Positions 59,901 to 64,000 of a stretch of 64,000 nt of DNA are shown here, one piece after another. Position 1 is the first letter of the stretch; every line of letters starts with the position of its first letter. Under the pieces are notes generated by a model. That model did no database searches. It was given only the letters and a program-made list of their open reading frames with translations, and was not told where the DNA came from. This DNA comes from Hermatobates lingyangjiaoensis (taxonomy: Eukaryota; Arthropoda; Insecta; Hemiptera; Hermatobatidae): assembly GCA_026182355.1 (NCBI GenBank), contig JAPFBL010000118.1, positions 497,001 through 561,000 on the forward strand. The letters run 5' to 3'. A program made the position numbers and the translations under genes.

Positions 59901-61088
59901 CAGATAGGTCTCTCTTTCGAATATATATGGATATTCTTCTCCACTCTGAGTAGCCCATCAAAAGCCAAAGCGTCTATTAAAACAACTACCAGTATTCCAG
60001 CCCACTTAGCTGAGATCGTGGTCCGTTCCTACCGGTCAAACTTTGGGTCCTAATGAGTCAGTCCAAGATATTTTAGAGTCATGTCCGAGGTACACAAGTT
60101 CTAGATACAAAATTGAGTTTATAACAGGAAATACAATAACAAATATGTACGAAAAATCATTAGAAAAACAGTTTTTCACAGATTTCACAAACTTCATTTA
60201 CTCTATAGTAAAAAGAAGAAATCTAATGTAGATATAGAAAAGAAAATATGAGAGAGTAAGACGCAGACAAAGGAATAAGTTACATGGGCCTTCATTTTGC
60301 TGTACCGTGTTGTATTTCACCCCCCAGTCTAACAAGGTGCGCGTGTTAAAATACTGTTACTCCGAGTGGTCCACCTTGGGCGTCACCATGTGGTCATGGG
60401 ACGGCTAAAGGACAAATCGTACAAAAGCAACCTGACTTGATTTAGAAGCGATGTGGCTTAACGGCTCAGGCTCTCATAAAGGTCAACACAGGTCAAGCTT
60501 TGAGGCTCTAGCTCCTCGGTATGCTAAGCAGGCATCCGCCCGAGAAGTTACTGCTTCTCACACAGCGACCACAAGGGTCTACCCAACCTGGGTGAGAACC
60601 AACAGCCACTACGGGTCCAAACCTCAGATTGGCGGGATGGAGAGAGAACCCCTCCATGGGCCCCCGCCGCCAGTAGTACCGACTTATTTTAAGAGTTTCG
60701 GATCAAACTCCGGACCAATGGTCCTACTGAACCTGCTCAGCTGCAGGTAAGGTCAGTGGCCCTTGTAGCCCCCGGTTCGAAGAACCACGTGGAAAATAAA
60801 GCCAATTCAACCTGTGGTACAGCTGCATGGACCCACTAGGGGCGGATAAGAGTTAGTTAACAAAAAAAAAATATAAAAAAATGTTACCTTAGACCATTTA
60901 AAACTGAATTTCGATTGTTTCAGTTTGTCAGCTGCTGGATGTGATCTCGGCCAAGATAGACATCATCAAGACTCAGATAGGACCTGGAGCACTTTCCGAT
61001 TTCGCTATCCACAAAGCCTACCGACTCTTCAAAGACTTCATGTCAGACAAGGCTGCTCTCCAACAGGCTGAAATGCCAAGGATTATTG
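35901..61088 (+). CDS. CCDC183/ODAD1-like coiled-coil protein, 9 exons
   Basis: Nine exons, all phase-consistent, give about 546 codons, close to vertebrate CCDC183 (about 530). The product is a charged, mostly helical coiled-coil protein without signal peptide or membrane segment. Segments that line up in order with remembered CCDC183 are the N-terminal [12 protein letters not shown]...EWCKQV part, [37 protein letters not shown]...RILRK, and [11 protein letters not shown]...[20 protein letters not shown]183 and ODAD1 relatives sit in axonemes or outer-arm dynein docking (family knowledge). The assignment is from pattern memory; ODAD1, CCDC63 and other axonemal coiled coils are alternatives. 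The gene may continue past 61088, because the last exon ends at a possible donor with no stop. Confidence 0.6.
36355..36550. repeat. Foldback repeat with hammerhead-like motif H4
   Basis: Two inverted arms (TAAAAACACACACTTACAGT outward). The right arm carries CTGAAGA (36480-36486), stem II GGTT/AACC, GAAA (36497-36500), then UUA and GAGA; stem I TCTC/GAGA is perfect. The left arm carries a decayed minus copy. Confidence 0.7.
37071..37386 (+). repeat. SINE copy 4, full length, type-1 tail
   Basis: Head ACCAGGTTATCTCAGTTAAC, B-box GGGGTTCGATCCCC, tail CGGCTGACGTTATCACCCGC, A-rich 3' end. Confidence 0.92.
37387..37640 (-). other. Protein-like open frame, unassigned; 5' flank duplicated at 49.55 kb
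   Basis: A minus-strand frame (37366-37617) reads [40 protein letters not shown]. It is GC-richer than its surroundings at the 5' end. 37387-37545 recurs at 49546-49725 after the same SINE tail, so a segment was duplicated. No family recognised; it may be an old exon or repeat. Confidence 0.3.
38195..38980. mobile_element. MITE with 32-bp TIRs, copy 1
   Basis: ATGAGCTATTATTTTTGAAA at the left and TTTCAAAAATAACAGCTCAT at the right. AT-rich and non-coding. It abuts foldback family 2 at 38993. Confidence 0.85.
38993..39212. repeat. Foldback family 2, copy 1
   Basis: Arms 38993-39090 and 39107-39212 are inverted copies (GTCATACCTCGTAAGATGAT, GGAGCGCTTTCGG, CATCTTCGATCGCA). Reading outward, each arm has GAAGATGGAC...GTCC..GAAAGCGCTCC, a decayed hammerhead-like layout lacking CTG. 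Confidence 0.85.
40014..40032. repeat. (GA)n microsatellite
   Basis: A perfect AG dinucleotide run, about nine units. Confidence 0.95.
40234..40540 (+). repeat. SINE copy 5, type-2 tail
   Basis: GCTTAGCTCAGTGGTTAGTG, GGGGTTCGATCCCCACC. The tail is GGTATCACAAAGGACCAATG, CTCGGCCTACGTGTGT, different from copies 2, 4 and 6. Confidence 0.9.
40688..40964 (+). repeat. SINE copy 6, type-1 tail
   Basis: GGTTAGCTCAGTGGTTAATA, GTTTCGATCCCCACC, tail AAACCGGTAAACGGCTGACG. Hammerhead motif H3 follows 7 bp later. Confidence 0.9.
40971..41011 (-). ncRNA. Hammerhead-like motif H3
   Basis: CTGATGA (minus of 40997-41003) is canonical. One extra C, short stem II, GAAA (40983-40986), and UA at 40979-40980. Stem I CTAC/GTAG is perfect (41004-41007 with 40975-40978). 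The motif lies directly after a SINE 3' end. Its family is shared with 18.9 and 19.1 kb. Confidence 0.7.
41530..41673 (-). pseudogene. PLE N-terminal ORF fragment (copy 3 side)
   Basis: It contains [20 protein letters not shown], homologous to the block at 26,600, then runs into (TA)n at 41532-41566. Confidence 0.85.
41662..41706 (-). ncRNA. Hammerhead-like motif H2 at PLE-3 junction
   Basis: The core CTGATGA (minus strand of 41694-41700) is canonical. One extra T, then stem II GAATG/CATTC, GAAA (41674-41677), and ATGTC at 41668-41672. Stem I GTC/GAC (41701-41703 with 41665-41667). Same layout as H1. Confidence 0.78.
41779..42201 (-). pseudogene. PLE copy 3, GIY-YIG endonuclease fragment
   Basis: The frame encodes [40 protein letters not shown] and [17 protein letters not shown], the PLE GIY-YIG domain and tail. 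The frame is open but the RT upstream is missing, so it is a fragment. It is followed on the same strand by hammerhead H2 and a partial N-terminal ORF. Confidence 0.92.
42202..43256. other. CCDC183-like intron 1 end, unassigned
   Basis: Moderately GC-richer stretches (42180-42380, 43000-43130) without open frames or recognised repeats. Confidence 0.5.
43257..43456 (+). CDS. CCDC183-like exon 2
   Basis: 200 nt, acceptor ATACAG and donor CAA|GTTAGT. It encodes [40 protein letters not shown] and on to [10 protein letters not shown]. Strongly basic and helical, with a codon composition clearly GC-richer than the flanks. Confidence 0.85.
43955..44456. mobile_element. Tigger/pogo-like MITE, TA target
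   Basis: TIRs CAGTCGATTCCGGTTAATTG and CATATTAAGCGGAATCCACTG, flanked by TA on both sides. 502 bp, with several internal TCCCAATTAAGC repeats. No transposase. In CCDC183-like intron 2. Confidence 0.88.
45229..46185 (+). mobile_element. Non-autonomous Helitron, copy 2
   Basis: Starts TCTATATATAAAGTTCGTGA after an A and ends GGGTAGTCTAG before a T, the expected A|TC...CTAG|T context. Ends only 26 bp before exon 3 of the CCDC183-like gene, just upstream of its acceptor. Confidence 0.85.
46212..46346 (+). CDS. CCDC183-like exon 3
   Basis: 135 nt, phase 0, acceptor TCTCAG and donor TTG|GTAAGT. It encodes [40 protein letters not shown] and YLQIL, a coiled coil. Confidence 0.85.
46434..46601 (+). 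CDS. CCDC183-like exon 4
   Basis: 168 nt after an 87-bp intron, phase 0, acceptor TTCTAG and donor AAG|GTAAGC. It encodes [40 protein letters not shown] and [17 protein letters not shown] longer overlapping frame starting GTTAGAAG is rejected because it breaks phase. Confidence 0.85.
46642..47300. mobile_element. Probable hAT MITE, right end unclear
   Basis: Left end CAGGGGTTCTTAACCTTCGG is a typical hAT start. Interior has C-rich and G-rich runs. The right limit is estimated. In CCDC183-like intron 4. Confidence 0.5.
47650..47850. repeat. Foldback family 2, copy 2
   Basis: Same inverted arms: AAACTGTTATACCTCGTAAG at the left and CTTACGAGGTATGACGGTTT at the right, then the shared tail AATATGCATGTA. 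Confidence 0.85.
48350..48607 (+). repeat. 36-37 bp tandem array, seven units
   Basis: Units contain TTCTTCTGAAGAAGAAACGC (imperfect palindrome) and TTTCGAACACGTA with drift. Each unit juxtaposes CTGAAGA and GAAAC with no stem II between. The array is inside CCDC183-like intron 4. Open frames on the minus strand here are products of the repeat. Confidence 0.9.
48876..49124 (+). CDS. CCDC183-like exon 5
   Basis: 249 nt, 83 codons, phase 0, acceptor TTTTTAG and donor GAG|GTAATT. It encodes [40 protein letters not shown] and on to [12 protein letters not shown], a long helical segment. Confidence 0.87.
49426..49545 (+). repeat. SINE copy 7, 3' third
   Basis: ACTTGAGTTAGGCAAAATTT to the type-1 tail. 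It is co-linear with copy 4 and its downstream flank (see 49546-49725). Confidence 0.85.
50950..51095 (-). pseudogene. PLE N-terminal ORF fragment (copy 4 side)
   Basis: Encodes [36 protein letters not shown], then a (TA)-rich end. It occupies the same position relative to H11 as the fragments after H1 and H2. Confidence 0.7.
51134..51173 (-). ncRNA. Hammerhead-like motif H11 at PLE-4 junction
   Basis: CTGAAGA (minus of 51162-51168), stem II GGT/ACC, GAAA (51144-51147), and UU at 51140-51141. Stem I TCC/GGA is perfect, with A/T-rich extension on both sides. Weaker stem II than H1. Confidence 0.65.
51330..51510 (-). pseudogene. PLE copy 4, endonuclease C-terminal tail
   Basis: Encodes [31 protein letters not shown], homologous to the tails of PLE-1, -2 and -3 (...N.Q....RIL.L). 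It is followed by hammerhead H11 and an N-terminal fragment on the same strand. Confidence 0.75.
51505..51717. pseudogene. Two PLE N-terminal fragments with facing 3' ends
   Basis: Plus strand 51505-51560 encodes [18 protein letters not shown]. Minus strand 51545-51717 encodes [40 protein letters not shown]. Both end in the shared ATATAT at about 51555. Confidence 0.8.
52225..52330 (+). repeat. Hammerhead-like block, C3 mutated
   Basis: TTGAAGA, then GGGATCC..GACGGACCC, GAAA, CCGGTC, with stem I GCTC/GAGC perfect. Only the first core base (C to T) is wrong. It continues into TTTACGAGATATGACGG, similar to foldback family 2. Confidence 0.55.
52414..52974. mobile_element. MITE with 25-bp perfect TIRs
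   Basis: ACCGTCTTTTTCCGAAAATA at the left is exactly inverted at the right end. The interior repeats CCCCGAAAATAAGTCC-type motifs. The type of TIR recalls ISL2EU-like transposons, but the class is uncertain. In CCDC183-like intron 5. Confidence 0.8.
53391..53690. mobile_element. hAT-like MITE
   Basis: Ends CAAAGGTCTTCAACCGGTGG and GGGTTGAAGATCCCTGG are inverted. TTAGAC flanks both sides, offset by one. GGGTCGCG repeats lie inside each end. Confidence 0.7.
53830..54220 (+). pseudogene. Helitron helicase C-terminus relic with 3' end
   Basis: Encodes [20 protein letters not shown], then [36 protein letters not shown]: the Pif1/Helitron helicase motif block (LAFAMTI.KSQGQTL). A one-base shift then disrupts the H-V-A-L-S-R-V motif. 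The relic ends ACAGGTAGTCTAG at 54220, the same 3' end as the three short Helitron copies, so it is the likely autonomous relative. Confidence 0.85.
54342..54484 (+). CDS. CCDC183-like exon 6
   Basis: 143 nt, acceptor TTTAACAG and donor CCCAG|GTTCAA. It encodes [40 protein letters not shown] and TPPEILP. The frame runs to a stop if the weak donor is ignored, but phase 2 at the donor exactly fits exon 7 (split Arg), which favours splicing. Confidence 0.7.
54639..54708 (+). repeat. 10-bp minisatellite GGTTAGAGGT
   Basis: Seven units of GGTTAGAGGT/GGTTAGAGGA with GT variants, and two more isolated units at about 54768-54787. In CCDC183-like intron 6. Confidence 0.9.
55214..55535 (+). repeat. 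SINE copy 8, type-2 tail
   Basis: GCCAGGTTAGTTCAGTGGTT, GGGGTTCGATCCCCATC, tail CAAAGGGCCAATGCTCGGCC. Confidence 0.92.
55547..55790 (-). repeat. SINE copy 9, decayed, inverted to copy 8
   Basis: On the minus strand it starts GCCAGGTTAGTACAATAGTA and keeps GGGTTCGATACCCAC. With copy 8 it forms an inverted SINE pair upstream of exon 7. Confidence 0.8.
55972..56314 (+). CDS. CCDC183-like exon 7, possible GC donor
   Basis: 343 nt after a long pyrimidine tract and CAG. It encodes [40 protein letters not shown], a helical block [20 protein letters not shown] and on to [10 protein letters not shown]. No GT follows; the sequence is CAG|GCATGA, so either a GC-AG intron joins exon 8 in phase 0 or translation stops two codons later (Ala, stop). 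Confidence 0.85.
56375..56402 (-). ncRNA. Hammerhead-like motif H12
   Basis: CTGAGGA (minus of 56393-56399), stem II GTCTT/AAGAC perfect, GAAA (56372-56375), then CGTT. Stem I is weak. A truncated inverted copy of the GTCTT..AAGACGAAACGTTGG half lies at 56452-56476. Confidence 0.55.
56500..56660 (+). repeat. Hammerhead-like repeat block (CTGATGAC family)
   Basis: TTCCTGATGACAAACTTCGG followed by TTCGAAATATTGATCC. A mutated second copy lies at about 57725-57880. Both precede or follow (TA)n and share the tail AGTAAGTG.TCTCG. Confidence 0.55.
57243..57425. repeat. Foldback repeat, H5 family, core mutated
   Basis: The minus arm carries CTGAAAA in place of CTGANGA, then CGGATCATCCG and AAA. Inverted arms include GGAAACACAAC...GTTGTGTTTCC. 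Confidence 0.6.
57540..57680 (+). repeat. Foldback element, single arm
   Basis: CTGACGA at 57567-57573; GAAA mutated to GAAT. It ends in (TA)n at 57670. Confidence 0.7.
57893..58118. repeat. Foldback element copy in CCDC183-like intron 7
   Basis: Both arms present; the plus core is mutated to CTGACAA. Flanked by (TA)n on both sides. Confidence 0.8.
58219..58363 (+). CDS. CCDC183-like exon 8
   Basis: 145 nt, acceptor GATGTAG and donor ACA|GTGAGA. It encodes [40 protein letters not shown] and EEPGQLLD, a helical start followed by an acidic stretch. Phase 0 in, phase 1 out. Confidence 0.75.
58955..59200. repeat. Foldback family 2, copy 3
   Basis: Same family; arms begin GGCAAACCGTCATACCTCAT and end GGTATGACGGTTTGCC. 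The loop carries CTAACCTACTG/CAGTAGGTTAG. Confidence 0.85.
59560..60890 (+). mobile_element. Probable LINE 3' end with poly-A-like tail
   Basis: A frame at 60043-60231 ([20 protein letters not shown]) has the E..QDIL..CPRY look of the C-terminal region of non-LTR retrotransposon proteins. A GC-rich, non-coding 3' part follows and ends in an A-rich tract (about 60861-60880), 34 bp before exon 9's polypyrimidine tract. Frames are broken. Confidence 0.45.
60924..61088 (+). CDS. CCDC183-like exon 9 (last recognised)
   Basis: 165 nt, acceptor TGTTTCAG. It encodes [40 protein letters not shown] and [15 protein letters not shown] weak donor G|GTTCAA would end it in phase 1. Otherwise the frame reads through into the hAT element that begins at 61119 and stops at 61210. 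Without that insertion the frame would stop within about 10 codons. Confidence 0.7.
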
Positions 61089-61118
61089 GTTCAATTTATT
61101 TTCATTTTTTCTCTATCC

Positions 61119-62132
61119 CAGAAATTCCCAAAGTGGGTTCCGCGAAATCCGGGGATTCTTTAAAAGACTGTCTGGGGTTGCACGAAAAACATTTTTCTAA
61201 TTATGTTTAGTTGGTATGGATTTATTCGGTGAATTATGAAAACGAATCATATATATATCTACTTATAAAAAGATTTCACAAAAACACGTGAAATAAGAAT
61301 CAATGATCAAACCACAATATGAAATGGGAAAACAAAACTAAGATCTTTCAACCATAACAAGCGGTTTTCGTCAGAGTCAAAAACCCAACTGAGTCAAAAA
61401 CTTCAGTCAGGTTTTTAACTCTGACGAAGGCTGCTTGTTACGGTTGAAAGACCTTAGTTTTGTTTTCCCATTTCATATTGTGGTTTGATCATTGATATCT
61501 ACTTATATACATAAGTGAAAGTGGTCAAAATTTGACTCATATTTAGGATGAATCACTAATCAGTTTTTAGAGCTATCTGATACCCAAATTTCCTGCTATT
61601 GCAAAGAAAGCACTCCTCACATTACTGCCACTTCCACTGCCTACTTCTGTAAAACTGGATTTTCCTTTTATGCTGCCATAGAAACCAAATACCGAAGTAG
61701 ACTTAATGCTGCTGCTGACTTGAGAATCAAACTCTCAACTATAAAGCCAAACATAAAAGAATGGTCTCATTATATTAAACAAAAACATTATGCTCAATAA
61801 ACCTGACAAAATTATTGTAATTATATGACATTTTTAGTACATGATTACAAAATAAATACAGTGTTAAAATTGCTAGTTATTCTGTTTTACGTGTTACGTA
61901 CTTGTGGCAAATATGGAAATTAAAATCTTTTAGTTTTAAATTTTTATTTAGTCCTGAAAAATACACATTTCAATGTTATTACTTTTTAATTGTTTTTAGA
62001 CGTACATACTATTTTTAAAGTATTATGATAATATTTACATTATGAACGTAGAAAGTCATTAGTATTTGGGGTTCCCGGGAAAGTTACTGACCCAAAAAAG
62101 GTTCTGCGTCGAAAAAAGTTTGATAAACTCTG
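61119..62132 (+). mobile_element. hAT relic just after the last CCDC183-like exon
   Basis: TSD CTCTATCC at 61111-61118 and 62133-62140. Left TIR CAGAAATTCCCAAAGTGGG, right AAAGTTTGATAAACTCTG. The interior at 61600-61800 reads as broken hAT C-terminus (IAKKALLTLLPL, IETKYRSRLNAAADLRIKLS). A foldback element is nested at 61262-61500. Confidence 0.93.
61262..61500. repeat. Foldback element nested in hAT copy
   Basis: Both arms carry CTGACGA and GAAA. It is inserted in the hAT element 61119-62132, so it is younger than that insertion. Confidence 0.85.
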
Positions 62133-62212
62133 CTCTATCCTATTGAATTAGTAGAATTAGTCAGTTTTAATCTCTTCTATCTTTCATTTTTACCAACTAT
62201 AAGAATTTAGAG

Positions 62213-63421
62213 CAGGGGTGGGGGAAACGTAGCATTCTTAGCACTGTCCACTTAACCAAAGGCCACAACGAATGGATAAGCATATTCTTATAATATAAGA
62301 ATTATATCTTTATATTCTTTGTCCACTTTATAAAAAAAATGAGTTAACGGTAATTTCAGTAAGATATAGACATCTTCCCTTCATATTTTTAATTATACAT
62401 TCAATGGAGTACGATCTTGTCATAAAATAAAAGAAAAACCTTTTTGCTATAAAATGTTACTGCAAAATTTTTTTTTTTTGAAAGTGAAATATGTGCATTC
62501 TTTATAGTTATAATTAAAACAACTTTGTTATTGTAATTATTATTGATTATTTTGACTGCACTGTATACTGTATTTATCATGAATATTGAAATATCACTAA
62601 ACAAGTAGTAAAAGACAAATAATTTCAAAATTACAAGTTTTTGTTTTTTGTTATCTTAACGAAGTTATTTACATTATACACTTATTTATTCATATCGCTT
62701 TTTTAATATAACTAATATTAACTCAATGAATTTGATTACTCGAGTATTTAAATGGCTTCATTATTACTTTTTACATTAAAAATCCATTTTAGTAAAGCTA
62801 ATGTTCTATAAAAACATGGACATTAATTTATTCTAGTTTTTATTTTTTGTAATACTTTATTTTTGAAAATGGTTTAAGTCCTAAGCTAAGGAAAACGTTT
62901 ATTTTTTTAAAAAAAATTATTAATTATTATTTCATAATAAAATTTAAAAGGTGTATAGTATTAAAAACATCACTCGAATAGATTAACATTTGCTAATATT
63001 TTTAAATTAACTCAAATGCGAACCCTTAATTATCTCAATACATAAAAAAATGGACTTATACCACTTTCAAAAATAACAGCTCATATAATAGTTATATTGT
63101 AAAATATTTCAATCTAACATTATAGTTCTGAATCAGTGCATCTAAATCTGTTTTGCATCTTTCAAATGATTCAGCAGTGTCCTCACTGCCTTCGTTTATT
63201 ACTTTTGTTAACTCAGGAAAGTGATTTTCTAAAAGCTTAGATTTGTCAAGTAATGATTGATAAATAGTCTTCTTCTTAAATGCCAAATTTTTTTTTTGTC
63301 TTTATTACCAGAATTATAATTCTTTATATTTTGATAAATTATTTTCAACAAAACGTAGAAAGTCGCAGTTCATTATTCAAAAACCATATGCGGCGTTAAG
63401 GCCGCAGGTTCCCCACGCCTG
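62213..63421 (-). mobile_element. hAT-like relic with nested MITE
   Basis: TIR CAGGGGTGGGGGAAAC at the left; GTTCCCCACGCCTG at the right. Imperfect TSD ATTTAGAG / GTTTAGAA. A minus-strand frame at 63092-63286 (YQSLLDKSKLLENHFPELTK...) may be a transposase piece; not identified further. Confidence 0.75.
62321..63084. mobile_element. Same MITE, copy 2, left TIR lost
   Basis: Co-linear with 38225-38980 at high identity; right TIR TTTCAAAAATAACAGCTCAT kept. Nested in the hAT relic 62213-63421. Confidence 0.85.
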
Positions 63422-63956
63422 GTTTAGAATATTACAATACGAGCATTCTACTTTCACACAATTCTGTATTTTGCACATTTTAAAAAATTCAACTTTATAG
63501 AAATCTTTATCAAGAAAAGAAGAAAAAAGGGTGGTATTCAACTAACACTTGACGAATTTATAAAAGAAACACCCGAAAGCACTTAACATGCCTCTTTACT
63601 TTCATTATGTATACGTATTGATAAATAAATAATTTAAAACGCGGTTTTTTGGAGCTTATTTTTTTTACATCCCTCTACGATCGAACGAAAGTGTTTGCGA
63701 TTGTTCGTACACACTTCAAGAAGCAATGAAGTGTGAAAGTCGAGAGCCCACTGTAATGCCTTCTGGTCAAAATTTCTCCACTGATTTTTTAATAGAAATA
63801 CACGACTTGAAGTCATCTGACTTCAAAAAAAGAATTTTTCAAAAATTTATCCATTTGTGTGTGTGTGCGCGCTCATGAGTCACACTTGCGAAGCGACTGT
63901 TGGAGACCCAACCGTCCCATCCTTGCTTCGCCAGTGCGCTTGGTTTCCCTATCTTC

Positions 63957-64000
63957 TCTCTCCTGATGACGGTTAAACCGAAAATTATAGAGACTGTAAG
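63957..64000 (+). ncRNA. Hammerhead-like motif H7 at right edge
   Basis: Canonical CTGATGA (63963-63969), stem II GGTT/AACC-type hairpin, GAAA (63980-63983), UA (63988-63989) and stem I TCTC/GAGA perfect. Same family as H4. The repeat is cut by the window edge. Confidence 0.7.

Noticed and set aside
63634..63816. Minus frame NQWRNFDQKALQWALDFHTS
   Set aside because: Protein-like but short; could not be tied to any transposase or gene.

Overview
The window is nuclear DNA from an invertebrate animal. It is AT-rich, spliceosomal (GT...AG introns from 87 bp to several kb), and full of degraded transposable elements. Penelope-like retroelements (PLEs), Helitrons, hAT relics and a tRNA-derived SINE interleave with exons of two conserved animal genes. 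The species cannot be read from sequence alone; arthropod or another protostome is a guess.

Left half (about 0.8-30.4 kb, minus strand): 15 exons of a WDR81 orthologue (BEACH/WD-repeat endosomal PI3K regulator). I checked the phase of every junction; together they give 2,504 nt, about 835 codons. The C-terminal part, including the WD40 propeller, lies beyond the left edge. Introns hold a 5'-truncated PLE (14.7-16.4 kb), a second PLE (25.4-26.7 kb), hAT and Helitron relics, SINEs and foldback elements.

Middle (30.4-35.9 kb): intergenic space between divergent genes, with one intact tRNA-Glu(TTC) gene on the minus strand at 34.3 kb and several PLE or MITE fragments.

Right half (35.9-61.1 kb, plus strand): nine phase-consistent exons (1,639 nt, about 546 codons) of a coiled-coil protein that best resembles the axonemal CCDC183/ODAD1 group. 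It has one possible GC-AG intron. A 1-kb hAT copy with a perfect 8-bp target duplication starts 30 bp after the last recognised exon. Introns hold a Tigger-like MITE, Helitron copies including a Pif1-type helicase relic, more PLE junctions, SINEs and a LINE-like 3' end.

The most interesting layer is a set of hammerhead-ribozyme-like motifs (CTGANGA, short hairpin, GAAA, UH, flanking stem I). At three PLE loci the motif sits between the GIY-YIG endonuclease end of one copy and the N-terminal ORF of a following partial copy, which then stops at a (TA)n tract. The same motif occurs in several foldback repeat families, sometimes in both arms. PLE-borne hammerheads are known in animals. New or worth testing here are the number of sequence families in one 64-kb window, a recurrent extra base after CTGANGA, and the repeated (TA)n junctions.
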